DNA of 64,000 bases, from positions 248,001 to 312,000 of the forward strand of contig NZ_RZIJ01000002.1 of assembly GCF_003989665.1 (NCBI RefSeq), written 5' to 3'. The stretch comes from Azospirillum doebereinerae. GTDB lineage: Bacteria; Pseudomonadota; Alphaproteobacteria; Azospirillales; Azospirillaceae. Positions 9,105-18,218 of the stretch are shown here, in pieces. The position numbers and the translations under genes are program-made. The number at the start of each line of letters is the position of its first letter. Positions within the stretch are counted from its first letter, which is position 1. The notes beneath the pieces were generated by a model, which ran no database searches, was not told the origin of the DNA, and saw only the letters and a program-made list of their open reading frames with translations.

Positions 9105-10454
9105 ATGCCGTCCGCCCAGGGCTTCGGGTCCAACACGCCGCGCACCAAGCTGACGCAGAGCCAGCTGAACGCGATCCTGTTGCGGCACCAGGCCTTCCGC
9201 AAGAGCCAGCCCGGCGGCGTCCGCGCCAATCTGAAGATGCGCGACCTGTCGCACCTCGACCTGTCGAACATCGACCTGTCCGACGCCGACCTGTCGGGCG
9301 CCAAGCTGTTCAGCGCGCGGCTGACCGGGGCCAACCTGTCGAACGCCAACCTCTACGCCGCCGATCTGCGCCTCGCCAATCTGGAGAAGGCCGATCTGCG
9401 CCGCGCCGACCTGCGCGGGGCCTGCCTGCGCGGCGCGGTGCTGAGCGAGGCGACGATGGTCGAGGTCGACCTGCGCGACGGTACGCTCATGCATTATTCC
9501 GGCGGCGAGATGGTCGCCCACCAGCACGAGGACTCGGTCCTGACCTCGGAACTGACGGCGGCGACCATCCGGGGCGCCGACCTGTCGCGCGCCAAGATCG
9601 CCAACGCCTTCGTCATGCAGACCGACCTGACCGACGCGGTCCTGCGCGGCACCAAGTTCATGCGGGCCAACCTGACCGGCTCCAACATGACCGGCTGCGA
9701 CCTGACCGACGCCGACCTGACCGAGGCCAACCTGTCGGGCGCCAAGCTGTCGGGCGCGGTGTTGAGCGGCTGCGCCATCAACCGCACCAACTTCACCGGC
9801 GCGACCCTGATCGGGGCGATCCTCGACGCGGCGCAGTTGCGCTCGCCCAACCTCCAGGCGGCGGTGCTGGCCAAGGCGCTGGAGAACCCCGACGACGACC
9901 TGCGCGACATCCTGGTCGAGCATCTGAGCTGGATCGACAGCGGCGGCAAGGCCGGCAAGCGCGCCGACCTGTCGGCGCTGGATTTGTCCGGACGCAAGCT
10001 GGACGGGATCAACCTGTCCGCCGCCATCCTGCAATGCATCGCGCTGCGCGGCGCGACCCTGACCGGCGTGTCGATGGCGATCGCCGACCTGTCGCTCTCC
10101 GACCTGCGCAAGGTGGACTTCACCAACGCCGACCTGCGCGGGGTCAATCTGGAGCGGGCCACCCTGACGGGCGCCAACCTGACCGGCGCGCAGCTCGGCC
10201 CGGTGCACATCCAGACGATGAGCGGGCATGTCTGGCGCGCCAACCTCCAGCGCGCGCGGCTTGGCATGGCGATCCTGCGCAACGCCGACCTGCGCAAGGC
10301 CAATCTGTCGGGGGCCAATCTGGCCGGGGCCGATCTGCGCGGCGCCAACCTGAGCGAGGCCGATCTGACCGGCGCGGACCTGACCGGGGCCACGCTGGAC
10401 GGCGCCACGCTGGACATGGCGAACACCGGCGACGCCATCGGGGTCGCCGTCTGA
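9105..10454 (+). CDS. Pentapeptide-repeat protein with two solenoid modules
   Basis: A 449-residue protein built almost wholly of pentapeptide repeats of the A(D/N)LXX type (for example ADLSGAKL, ANLSNANL, ADLRRADL), which fold into a right-handed quadrilateral beta-helix. Two modules are seen. Each begins with a related cap: LLRHQAFRKSQPGGVRANL near residue 25 and LVEHLSWIDSGGKAGKRADL near 285. There is no signal peptide or membrane segment, so it is probably cytoplasmic. The ATG at 9105 is preferred over an upstream TTG because AAGGT lies about 9 nt before it. The function is unknown. Some family members mimic DNA and bind gyrase, but nothing here shows that. Confidence 0.85.
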   Translation: MPSAQGFGSNTPRTKLTQSQLNAILLRHQAFRKSQPGGVRANLKMRDLSHLDLSNIDLSDADLSGAKLFSARLTGANLSNANLYAADLRLANLEKADLRRADLRGACLRGAVLSEATMVEVDLRDGTLMHYSGGEMVAHQHEDSVLTSELTAATIRGADLSRAKIANAFVMQTDLTDAVLRGTKFMRANLTGSNMTGCDLTDADLTEANLSGAKLSGAVLSGCAINRTNFTGATLIGAILDAAQLRSPNLQAAVLAKALENPDDDLRDILVEHLSWIDSGGKAGKRADLSALDLSGRKLDGINLSAAILQCIALRGATLTGVSMAIADLSLSDLRKVDFTNADLRGVNLERATLTGANLTGAQLGPVHIQTMSGHVWRANLQRARLGMAILRNADLRKANLSGANLAGADLRGANLSEADLTGADLTGATLDGATLDMANTGDAIGVAV

Positions 10455-10467
10455 CGGCGAACCGTTG

Positions 10468-11166
10468 CTAGACCGGGGGGCTGGCGGACGCGCTGCGCCG
10501 CGCCACCCAGTCGCCCGACGCGTAGACGGTGCGGACATGGCGCACCAGCAGGTTCCGGGCGTCGATCAACTGCCCCATCCGCTCCCGGCAGGCGACGACC
10601 CCGGTGTCGGGATGATAGACCGGCGCCAGTTCGCGGAAGCGGCGGCGGACCTGATCCTCGTCGAAGCACCACTCGTTGACGAAGCCGAACATCTGGACGG
10701 CGTCGCGCAGTTCGGTGACCCGGCCGTCGAGCGGCTGGAAAGACAGGCGTTTCAGCGCGTGGGCCAGCGTCTTGTTGCGGTAGCCGAGCGTCTCCACCGC
10801 CGCCTCAAGCCGCCCGACATCGGCGGCGGGAACCACGCGGAAACCGGGATCGGCGAGCGCGACGGCGGCGGCGAGCGCCCGCCGGATCGCCGAGTCGCTT
10901 CCCCGGACGCAGGACCGCAAGGCCAGCCCCGCGCGTCCGTCCTCGTCACTCTCCCCCGGATCGCCGGCGGCGTCCGGCACCAGCAACAGCGCCGCAGAGG
11001 CCAGATCCGACGGGGTGCTTCCGCGCAGTGCGGACAAGGCCCGCACCGCCTCCGCGAGGCGGACGCCGCAGGGGATCAGGCGGAGCGGAGATGGCGCGAG
11101 GACCGATCCGGGCGCCACGGACAGGCCGTCCGGCGCGTCGTGCGAAAGGCCATCCGGAGCGGTCAT
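10468..11166 (-). CDS. J-domain protein with C-terminal J domain
   Basis: A 232-residue protein whose last 70 residues resemble a DnaJ J domain: a helix FDEDQVRRRFRELAPVYHPDTG contains the HPD tripeptide that stimulates DnaK, followed by a helix with RMGQLIDARNLLVRHV. The N-terminal 150 residues are Ala/Leu-rich helices of no recognised family. J domains are normally N-terminal, so this is a specialised co-chaperone or a J-like protein. The ATG at 11166 was chosen over a GTG three codons upstream; neither has a strong ribosome binding site. It is convergent with the pentapeptide gene, 13 nt apart. Confidence 0.7.
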   Translation of the reverse strand: MTAPDGLSHDAPDGLSVAPGSVLAPSPLRLIPCGVRLAEAVRALSALRGSTPSDLASAALLLVPDAAGDPGESDEDGRAGLALRSCVRGSDSAIRRALAAAVALADPGFRVVPAADVGRLEAAVETLGYRNKTLAHALKRLSFQPLDGRVTELRDAVQMFGFVNEWCFDEDQVRRRFRELAPVYHPDTGVVACRERMGQLIDARNLLVRHVRTVYASGDWVARRSASASPPV

Positions 11167-11301
11167 CGTTGGCACCAGCGGATTGCGTGCGAGGCGGCGA
11201 GTCTAGCGCGCGGGGCGGACCGCCCGCAACCGCGCCGTAGGATGACTCCGGCGTAACGCGGTGGGATGAGTGCGGGAGTATGTGGGGTGGTCTCCGCCCA
11301 T

Positions 11302-11422
11302 TGCCCCCTCCCCATCCCTCCCCCGCTTGTCAGCGGGAGAGGGGGCCGAATTCTTGTCGGCGTCCGGCAGAGTTCCCTCTCCCGCGAAAGCGGGGTAGGG
11401 CGCTACTAGGGAGGGGGAAACG
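11302..11422. repeat. Dispersed double-hairpin repeat, copy 1
   Basis: A GC-rich palindromic element. It starts with CCCCCTCCCCATCCCTCCCC and ends with GGGAGGGGG, with two inner hairpins built from CTCCCCCGC/GCGGGAGAG and CTCTCCCGC/GCGGGG. Similar full copies occur at 28668 and 48719, and half-elements at 16977 and 25258. It fills the gap between the J-domain gene and the 11428 gene. It resembles REP/BIME or MITE-type intergenic repeats. Confidence 0.75.
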
Positions 11423-11427
11423 GGCTC

Positions 11428-12057
11428 CTACCGCTTCATCATCCCGGGCTTGGCCGGCAGCTTTTCCAGAAGGTCGGCGATATACGCGGTCTCGTCCTTG
11501 CCGGACATGGCGGCGAAGCCCTTCAGCATCTGGCTGCCGAAGGAGAAGACGCTGGCGAGATCGATGCGCCACGCCCCGCCCTCGCGCACGAAATCGGCGG
11601 GCACCATGGCCGGACGGTTGTCCACCATCAGCAGACCGGACGCGTGGTCGCCGTTCACCCGCACCGCCCCCAGCGAACTGCGCGCGATGACGTTGGGGCC
11701 GAGCCAGCCCTGCTTGAGCGCGTGGTCGGCGATGTCACCGACCGACATCCGGCGCAGCTCCGACGGCCCCAGATAACGGCGCAGCCCCATGGCGGCGAAG
11801 CGTTCCGCCGGCTCCAGCTTTTCCACCGCCGCGTTGCCGGGCGCGCGCGCGGCCACCCGCACCGCCTCCAGCGACTTCACCGAGGCGCGCGACAGCAGCG
11901 GCACCACGGCCCCGCCCCGCTGTTCGGACAGGGCCGCCCGTGCCGCGTCGAAGGCGGCGGCGACCTCGCGCTCGTCCGGCGTCGCGCGCGGCAGCGGCGC
12001 GGCGAAGGCCGACGCGGTCAGGATCACGATGAAGAAGGCGAGAAACAGCGAACGCAT
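11428..12057 (-). CDS. Secreted hypothetical protein, 209 aa
   Basis: The first 20 residues (MRSLFLAFFIVILTASAFAA) form a clear Sec signal peptide, so the protein is exported to the periplasm. The mature part of about 190 residues is soluble, with alternating helical and beta-like stretches; the DNRPAMVPADFVREGGAWRIDL segment recalls proteins that accumulate a damage or modification score, but no family is assigned. It is the third gene of a minus-strand operon after a diguanylate cyclase and a DUF2336 protein, starting 27 nt after the latter. The function is unknown. Confidence 0.8.
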   Translation of the reverse strand: MRSLFLAFFIVILTASAFAAPLPRATPDEREVAAAFDAARAALSEQRGGAVVPLLSRASVKSLEAVRVAARAPGNAAVEKLEPAERFAAMGLRRYLGPSELRRMSVGDIADHALKQGWLGPNVIARSSLGAVRVNGDHASGLLMVDNRPAMVPADFVREGGAWRIDLASVFSFGSQMLKGFAAMSGKDETAYIADLLEKLPAKPGMMKR

Positions 12058-12084
12058 TGTCTGAACCTGGGGGCGGAGGGGGAC

Positions 12085-13392
12085 TCACGCCTTCTCTTCG
12101 ACCCCGAAGAATTCGAGCTGCCAGCGCATCTCGTCGTCGGACATCGGATAGGACGTGCCGTCCCGAGAATTAAGCGCTGTTTTTGGCGGAATCTGGGCGA
12201 GCCGCAACTGCGCCTGACGGGCGAAGCGCATGGTCAGCCCGGCGCGCCACACCAGCGCCGTCACCGCGCGCGGCGCGTGGGTCCCGACGATGCGGTCGAC
12301 GATGGGCAGCGGGATCTGCGACAGCTCCGCCAGCCCGGCCATCACGAAGGCGCGGTCGCCCTCGACCATCGAGCCTTCCAGCAGCTTTTCCGTCAGCTTG
12401 CCCTCCTTGGCGAGCCGTTTGGCGCGGTCCACCGGCTTCTCAACCGTCTTTTCCGGCCCGGCGGCCCCGGCCAGCAACTCGTCGCCGAAATCGACCGGGC
12501 CGCGCGCTGCGGTCCCGCCCGCCGCCTGCTCGACGCGCTGGCGCACCGCCTCGGCCAGCGTGCGCACCGCCGCCGGGTCGAGGTCGTCGCGGTCCTGGAG
12601 GACCTTCAGCAGATTGTCGGCGACGAAGCTGGCCAGCCGGGCCACCGCGCGGAGCGGCAGGCGCGGGCGCCGCACCAGGGGGGAATGCCACGGCTCGTGC
12701 TGCGGCGCCCGGTCGAGGATGCGGTCGAGCGTGTCCTCGCGCACCTGCGCCGAGGAATTGCCGAGCAGCGCCGTCACCGCCGCCTCGTCGTTGGACCGGG
12801 CGATGGCGTCGGCGACCTGGGCCGAGACGTTGTGGCGGCTGGCGATGGCGGTCATCGCCCCGCTGACCGGCCCCTTGAGGATGATGTCGGCCAGATCCTC
12901 GTCGGTCAGGATCGGCGAATGCTGGAGGATCGGACTGCACACCGACAGCTCGACGTCGCGCGCCAGCGTGTTGACGAGGCCCTGCGGGGCGTTGGGCAGG
13001 CTCTTCAGCGCCTCGGCCAGGATGCCGCGCACCTCCGACGCCTGGTCGCGGGCCAGTGTCTCCAGGCACTCTACCGTCAGCTTCTCGATCTGCGCCGCTT
13101 GGTTGGCGGTGAGTTCGGGAAGCAGCCGAGCGATCTTCTGCGCGACCGCGCGGCGCACCATGACCTCGCGGTCCTTGGCGAGCATCAGGTCGGCCTGGCG
13201 CGGGGTCCCGGCGTTGGTGGCGATGGCCCGGCGCACCTCGGCCGCCGCGTCGGCGGCCAGGAAGTACAGCAGCTCCGGCCGGGTCTTGGGATGCTCGGCG
13301 ACCTTCCGGCGGATCGCCGGATCCTCGCTCTGCACCATCTTCTTGGCCGATTCGTAGTCGGCGGGATCGAGCAGGTCCGAGCGCGTACTCAC
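12085..13392 (-). CDS. DUF2336 domain-containing protein
   Basis: A 435-residue cytoplasmic protein of HEAT-like helical repeats, matching the DUF2336 family found mainly in alphaproteobacteria. The N-terminal repeats are evident: SEDPAIRRKVAEHP, DAAAEVRRAIATN, DREVMVRRAVAQKIA, DQASEVRGILAEAL. The C-terminal part is helical and ends in DDEMRWQLEFFGVEEKA. The GTG start at 13392 overlaps the stop codon of the diguanylate cyclase gene (GTGA), so the two are translationally coupled. A longer frame upstream is only an out-of-frame reading of the cyclase gene. The role is unknown; coupling to a c-di-GMP enzyme suggests a signalling adaptor. Confidence 0.9.
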   Translation of the reverse strand: MSTRSDLLDPADYESAKKMVQSEDPAIRRKVAEHPKTRPELLYFLAADAAAEVRRAIATNAGTPRQADLMLAKDREVMVRRAVAQKIARLLPELTANQAAQIEKLTVECLETLARDQASEVRGILAEALKSLPNAPQGLVNTLARDVELSVCSPILQHSPILTDEDLADIILKGPVSGAMTAIASRHNVSAQVADAIARSNDEAAVTALLGNSSAQVREDTLDRILDRAPQHEPWHSPLVRRPRLPLRAVARLASFVADNLLKVLQDRDDLDPAAVRTLAEAVRQRVEQAAGGTAARGPVDFGDELLAGAAGPEKTVEKPVDRAKRLAKEGKLTEKLLEGSMVEGDRAFVMAGLAELSQIPLPIVDRIVGTHAPRAVTALVWRAGLTMRFARQAQLRLAQIPPKTALNSRDGTSYPMSDDEMRWQLEFFGVEEKA

Positions 13393-15176
13393 GGCGCGGT
13401 CTCCACGGCGGTGGCCGGCAGGGCGGTGACCGGCGGGTCGGGGCGATGGGAGGGGGCCAGCGCGTAATGCCCCTTGCCGGTCTTCTTGGCGGCGTACATG
13501 GCCGCGTCGGCCCGGTCGGTCAGCTCGCGCACCGTCTCGCCGCGCCCCGGCACATGAACGGCGATGCCGATGGACAGGCCCAGCGGCTTCTCCGGGCTGG
13601 CCGACAGATGCCCCAGCCCCGCCATGCCGGTCAGCAGCCGATCGGCGACCCGGCGGGCCTGCGCCTCGTCGGCGCGGCCGAGCCACAGTACGAACTCGTC
13701 GCCGCCCAGCCGCCCCGGCAAATCGCCCGGCCGAACCCCGGTGGACAGCAGCGTGCCGACGGCCCGCAGCACCGCGTCGCCCTGCTGGTGGCCGTGCAGG
13801 TCGTTGACCGCCTTGAAGTTGTCGAGATCGACGTAGAGCAGCGCCGACGGCCCGCTGTCCGTCCGGGACAGGGTTTCCTCCAGCCGCTCGAAGAAGGTGC
13901 GGCGGTTGAACAGGCCGGTCAGCCCGTCGCGCTCCGACAGGCGGCGCAGGCGTTCCTGATAGGCGAGATGGGCGTGGGCGATGCCGATGTGGTCGGCGAC
14001 GCCGGACAGGAGGTGGCGGTCCTCCTCGTCCCACGGTTCCGCGTCGTCGCCGCGCCAGACCAGCACCGCGCCGTTGAGCGCCTGCCGGTGCTCCGTCCGT
14101 TCGCCGATCAGCTGGAAATCGCCGAGCTGGCCCACCACCGTGCCGTCCGTCGCCGCGACGCGGTCGAGCAGCGGTTGCAGGGAGTCGCTCTCCACATCGG
14201 ACAGCGGCGTGCCGAATTCGGCCACCAGCACCAGACCGCCGCCCATCGGACCGCCGTCCGGGCCGACGCCGTCGCCGGCCCGGTAGATGCGGCAGCCGTC
14301 GGCGCTCAGCGCCCGCGCCGTCTCGGTCGAGGCGACGATCAGCGCGGCGGCGGCGTCCAACTGGTCGCGCAACGTGTGGACGATGTGGGCAAGCAGCCGC
14401 TCCCGGTTCCTCACCCGCGCCAGCTCGGCCGAGCGCAGGACCTGATCGGTCACGTCGCGGCAGACTCCGCGGGCGCCCAGCCATTCCCCCTGCGACCCGA
14501 ACAGCGGCAGGGCGGAGGCGACGACGCAGGCGGGGGTGCCGTCCGCGCTCTTCAGCCACAGTTCGCTCTGGTCGACCGGACGGTGGGTGTCGAAGGGCAG
14601 CGGCAAATCGCCCCACTCGTCGAGCGCCAGCCGGCGCGGGTCCAACCCGATCAGGCTGTCGGTGTCGTAGCCCAGCGCACCCTTGTGGGTGACGAAGACG
14701 AAGGTGCCGTCCGGACCGGTTTCCCAGGCGAAATCGGAGGAGACCTCCACCAGGTCCTTGTAGCGCCGCCGCGACTCGGTGAGCGTGTGGCGCAGCTGGC
14801 GTTCCAGCGTGTCGTCGCGGCCCAACAGCAGGAAGCCGCCGTCGGCCAGCGGCACGCCGGCCCATTCCACGATCATGATCCCGCGCGCCGATTCGACCGG
14901 AACCGAGCGCAGCCCCGGCGCCACGCTCGACGCCGCCAGCCAGGACTGGAGATCGGAGAGCCAGCGCGGGTCGTTGTCCAGCATCTCCTCCGCCTCGGCG
15001 TTGGCGTCGGCGACCGCACGGTCCGGGCCGAGGCGCAGCGCCGGACCGGGATAGGTGGCGACCAGCGCGCCGGAACCGGCGGGTTCGCCGGCGGGAGCGA
15101 TGGGGGACAACGACGCTGTGGCCAAGGGAAGATCCACGATTCTCTCTGCGGTCCAGTCTGGCGAAGGGTTGCCCAT
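13389..15176 (-). CDS. PAS-GAF-GGDEF diguanylate cyclase
   Basis: A 595-residue soluble signalling enzyme that should make cyclic di-GMP from two GTP. An N-terminal PAS-like region (about 40-120) is followed by a clearer PAS domain (about 135-250, with WETGPDGTFVFVTHKGALGY), a GAF-like region (about 265-405) and a GGDEF domain (about 420-580). The active-site motif is intact (RLGGDEFVLWL), and an RPGD motif five residues before it matches the inhibitory I-site, so product inhibition is expected. It has no membrane helix and no EAL domain. It is the first gene of an operon with the DUF2336 protein and a secreted protein. Confidence 0.95.
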   Translation of the reverse strand: MGNPSPDWTAERIVDLPLATASLSPIAPAGEPAGSGALVATYPGPALRLGPDRAVADANAEAEEMLDNDPRWLSDLQSWLAASSVAPGLRSVPVESARGIMIVEWAGVPLADGGFLLLGRDDTLERQLRHTLTESRRRYKDLVEVSSDFAWETGPDGTFVFVTHKGALGYDTDSLIGLDPRRLALDEWGDLPLPFDTHRPVDQSELWLKSADGTPACVVASALPLFGSQGEWLGARGVCRDVTDQVLRSAELARVRNRERLLAHIVHTLRDQLDAAAALIVASTETARALSADGCRIYRAGDGVGPDGGPMGGGLVLVAEFGTPLSDVESDSLQPLLDRVAATDGTVVGQLGDFQLIGERTEHRQALNGAVLVWRGDDAEPWDEEDRHLLSGVADHIGIAHAHLAYQERLRRLSERDGLTGLFNRRTFFERLEETLSRTDSGPSALLYVDLDNFKAVNDLHGHQQGDAVLRAVGTLLSTGVRPGDLPGRLGGDEFVLWLGRADEAQARRVADRLLTGMAGLGHLSASPEKPLGLSIGIAVHVPGRGETVRELTDRADAAMYAAKKTGKGHYALAPSHRPDPPVTALPATAVETAP

Positions 15177-15319
15177 GGGAAAAACTTAAGGCTGCAAGCC
15201 CTGATACGTCCAGCCTATGCTACCGCCTCGCGGGTTAATCTTCAATCAACCATCGGACAAGGGAAAATCCCAACCGAAGCGACTTGCCGCCGGCTGGACG
15301 GCGCCCCATTGTAGGGCGC

Positions 15320-16021
15320 ATGACCGCTTCCGCCAATCTTGCCGCGCTGCGTGACACCGGGGTCTGGATCTTCGACCTCGACAACACGCTGTACCCCGCC
15401 TCGTGCAACCTGTTCGCCCAGGTGGACCGGCGGATCACCGAATTCATCGCCGAACACTTCGGCATCCCGCAGCCCGAGGCGCGGGAACGCCAGAAACGCT
15501 TCTTCCGCGACTACGGCACCACCTTGCGCGGCCTGATGACCGAGCACGACGTCGATCCCGTCGCCTACATGGACTACGTCCACGACATCGACGTGGCCGG
15601 GGTCCAGCCCTCGGCGGTGCTGGCCGGCGCGCTCGAACGGCTGCCCGGCCGCAAGATCATCTACACCAACGGCTCGGTCCGCCACGCGGAGAACGTCGCC
15701 GGGCGGCTCGGCATCCTCGACCGCTTCGACGCGGTGTTCGACATCGCCGCCGGCGGCTACGTGCCCAAGCCAGACCCGCGACCCTATGCCACGCTGGTCG
15801 AGCGCTACGGCATCGACCCGACGCGCGCCTGCATGGTGGAGGACATCGCCCGCAACCTCGCCCCCGCCCACGCGCTGGGCATGACCACGGTCTGGGTGCG
15901 CGGCGAGTTGGAGTACGAGCGCGCCGGGGTCGGCGCCGGGGTCCACATCGACCACACCGTGGACGACCTGCCGGGCTGGCTCGCCGCCGTCGCCGACGCC
16001 ACGGCGGACGCGGTGCCGTAA
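15320..16021 (+). CDS. HAD hydrolase, pyrimidine 5'-nucleotidase type
   Basis: A 233-residue haloacid-dehalogenase phosphatase close to the Sdt1/SSM1-type pyrimidine 5'-nucleotidases. Motif I is [11 protein letters not shown] near residue 15, motif II IYTNGS near 110, motif III KPDPRP near 150 and motif [11 protein letters not shown] near 172. A helical cap lies between motifs I and II. The ATG at 15320 was chosen over an in-frame TTG 12 codons earlier because it starts just before the first domain strand. It lies 97 nt upstream of dapD, a common alphaproteobacterial neighbourhood. Confidence 0.9.
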   Translation: MTASANLAALRDTGVWIFDLDNTLYPASCNLFAQVDRRITEFIAEHFGIPQPEARERQKRFFRDYGTTLRGLMTEHDVDPVAYMDYVHDIDVAGVQPSAVLAGALERLPGRKIIYTNGSVRHAENVAGRLGILDRFDAVFDIAAGGYVPKPDPRPYATLVERYGIDPTRACMVEDIARNLAPAHALGMTTVWVRGELEYERAGVGAGVHIDHTVDDLPGWLAAVADATADAVP

Positions 16022-16118
16022 GGGCGGTTGTGACGCGCGACGCCGTCCGGTTGACAGGCAGGCGGGGCGGCTCCATGGTGCGCTCCCCTGCCATTTTCGA
16101 CAGCCGAACGACCGCGCC

Positions 16119-16961
16119 ATGAGCCACGCCAGCCTGCAAGCCACCATCGACGCCGCCTGGGACAACCGGGACGGCCTGAACACCGCCACCACCGGCGCCG
16201 TCCGCGAGGCGGTGGAGGAGGCGCTGTCCTCCCTGGATTCGGGCGATCTGCGCGTCGCCGAGAAGACGGACGGCGGCTGGACGGTCAACCAGTGGCTCAA
16301 GAAGGCGGTGCTGCTGTCCTTCCGCCTGAACGCCAACGAGACGATCCCCGGCGGCCCCGGCGGCTCCTCCTGGTACGACAAGGTGCCGCCGAAGTTCGAC
16401 GGGTGGAGCGAGGGCCAGTTCCAGGCCGCCGGTTTCCGCGCGCTGCCGGGCGCCATCGCCCGCCGCTCCTCCTACATCGCGCCGGGCGTCATCCTGATGC
16501 CGAGCTTCGTCAACGTCGGCGCCTACGTCGACAGCGGCACCATGGTGGACACCTGGGTGACCGTCGGCTCCTGCGCCCAGATCGGCAAGAACGTCCACCT
16601 GTCGGGCGGCGTCGGCATCGGCGGCGTGCTGGAGCCGCTGCAGGCCGACCCGGTCATCATCGAGGACAACTGCTTCATCGGCGCCCGTTCGGAGATCGTC
16701 GAGGGCGTGATCGTCGAGACCGGCGCCGTCGTGTCGATGGGCTGCTACATCGGCGCCTCGACCAAGATCATCGACCGCCACACCGGCGAGATCTTCGTCG
16801 GCCGCGTCCCGGCCTATTCGGTGGTGGTGCCCGGCAACCTGCCCGGCAAGCCGCTGCCCGACGGCACCCCCGGCCCCAGCCTGTACTGCTGCGTCATCAT
16901 CAAGCGCGTGGACGAGAAGACCCGCGCCAAGACCGCGATCAACGACCTGCTGCGCGATTGA
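16119..16961 (+). CDS. dapD: Tetrahydrodipicolinate N-succinyltransferase DapD
   Basis: DapD transfers succinyl from succinyl-CoA to tetrahydrodipicolinate in the succinylase branch of lysine and diaminopimelate synthesis. The 280-residue protein has an N-terminal helical domain and a left-handed beta-helix of hexapeptide repeats (about 100-230: [59 protein letters not shown]). The substrate-binding loop and [14 protein letters not shown] tail are typical. It is followed 80 nt later by dapE, the pathway's desuccinylase. Confidence 0.98.
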   Translation: MSHASLQATIDAAWDNRDGLNTATTGAVREAVEEALSSLDSGDLRVAEKTDGGWTVNQWLKKAVLLSFRLNANETIPGGPGGSSWYDKVPPKFDGWSEGQFQAAGFRALPGAIARRSSYIAPGVILMPSFVNVGAYVDSGTMVDTWVTVGSCAQIGKNVHLSGGVGIGGVLEPLQADPVIIEDNCFIGARSEIVEGVIVETGAVVSMGCYIGASTKIIDRHTGEIFVGRVPAYSVVVPGNLPGKPLPDGTPGPSLYCCVIIKRVDEKTRAKTAINDLLRD

Positions 16962-16976
16962 TGCCTGAGTGCCCTT

Positions 16977-17004
16977 CCCTCTCTCGCCCCGGGGCGGGAG
17001 AGGG
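16977..17004. repeat. Half-element hairpin of the dispersed repeat
   Basis: A 14-bp near-perfect hairpin (CCCTCTCTCGCCCC with GGGGCGGGAGAGGG) in the dapD-dapE gap. It matches one half of the double-hairpin repeats at 11302, 28668 and 48719. It is not followed by a T tract, so it need not terminate transcription. Confidence 0.6.
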
Positions 17005-17041
17005 GGATCCGGGGCGAAGCCTCACACCAGCGGACCCTCCC

Positions 17042-18211
17042 ATGACCATCGACGCCGTCGCCCTCGCCCAAGACCTGATCCGCTGCCCCAGCGTCACGCC
17101 GCGCGACGACGGCGCGCTGGGCGTGCTGGAGGCGGCGCTGACGCCGCTGGGCTTCGCCTGCCACCGCCTGCGCTTCGAGCAGGAGGGCACGGCGCCGGTG
17201 GAGAACCTCTACGCGCGCCTGGGCACCGAGGGGCCGAACTTCTGCTTCGCCGGCCATACCGACGTGGTGCCGCCGGGCGAGTTGAAGGGCTGGTCCATCG
17301 ATCCCTTCGCCGGCGAACTCCACGACGGCAAGCTCTACGGCCGGGGCGCGGTGGACATGAAGGGAGCCATCGCCGCCTTCATCGCCGCCGTCTCCCGTCA
17401 TCTGGAGGCCGAGGGGTCGCCCGCCGGCTCGATCAGCCTGCTGATCACCGGCGACGAGGAGGGGATCGCCATCAACGGCACGAAGAAGGTGCTGGACTGG
17501 CTGGCGGCGCGCGGGGAGACCATCGACGCCTGCGTGGTGGGCGAGCCGACCAACCCGAAGGCGCTGGGCGACATGATCAAGATCGGCCGGCGCGGCAGCC
17601 TGACCGGTTACCTCACCGTGTTCGGCGCGCAGGGCCATGTCGCCTATCCCCATCTGGCCGACAACCCCCTGCCCCGCCTCGTGCGGATGCTCGGCGCCAT
17701 CACCGAGACGCCGATGGACAAGGGAACCGAGCATTTCCAGCCCTCCACCCTGGCGCTGACCACCATCGACGTCGGCAACCCGGCCAACAACGTCATCCCG
17801 GCGCAGGGCAAGGCGACCTTCAACATCCGTTTCAACGACGCCCACACCCCCGCCAGCATCGAGGCGTGGCTGCGCGGTTGCTTCGACGCGGTGGGCGGCG
17901 CCTACGAGCTGGACATCCACTGCTCGGGCGAATCCTTCCTCACCGCCCCCGGCCCGTTGACCGAGTTGGTCGCCGAGGCGGTCGAGGCGACGACCGGTCG
18001 CCGTCCGGACTACTCGACCACCGGCGGAACGTCGGACGCCCGCTTCATCAAGAACCACTGCCCGGTGGTCGAGTTCGGGCTGGTCGGCCAGACCATGCAC
18101 AAGGTGGACGAACACACCGCCGTCGCCGACCTGACCGGCCTGTCCGCCATCTACGAAACGATCCTGAAGGGCGTGTTCGCCCGGTTGGCCGCTTCCCGGC
18201 AAGCCGGTTGA
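17042..18211 (+). CDS. dapE: Succinyl-diaminopimelate desuccinylase DapE
   Basis: DapE removes succinate from N-succinyl-L,L-diaminopimelate, a step in lysine and peptidoglycan precursor synthesis. The 389-residue M20 metallopeptidase carries the zinc ligands [11 protein letters not shown] (near residue 70), [14 protein letters not shown] (near 100), TGDEEG (near 137, catalytic Glu), VGEPT (near 167) and the C-terminal KVDEHTA segment. The ATG at 17042 gives the conserved start; the open frame upstream is the shadow of dapD. It lies downstream of dapD in the same direction. Confidence 0.98.
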   Translation: MTIDAVALAQDLIRCPSVTPRDDGALGVLEAALTPLGFACHRLRFEQEGTAPVENLYARLGTEGPNFCFAGHTDVVPPGELKGWSIDPFAGELHDGKLYGRGAVDMKGAIAAFIAAVSRHLEAEGSPAGSISLLITGDEEGIAINGTKKVLDWLAARGETIDACVVGEPTNPKALGDMIKIGRRGSLTGYLTVFGAQGHVAYPHLADNPLPRLVRMLGAITETPMDKGTEHFQPSTLALTTIDVGNPANNVIPAQGKATFNIRFNDAHTPASIEAWLRGCFDAVGGAYELDIHCSGESFLTAPGPLTELVAEAVEATTGRRPDYSTTGGTSDARFIKNHCPVVEFGLVGQTMHKVDEHTAVADLTGLSAIYETILKGVFARLAASRQAG

Positions 18212-18218
18212 GCCGGCT

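Noticed and set aside
12085..14865. A 926-residue minus-strand frame
   Set aside because: Its first half is an out-of-frame reading of the diguanylate cyclase gene; only the part from the GTG at 13392 is the real DUF2336 gene.
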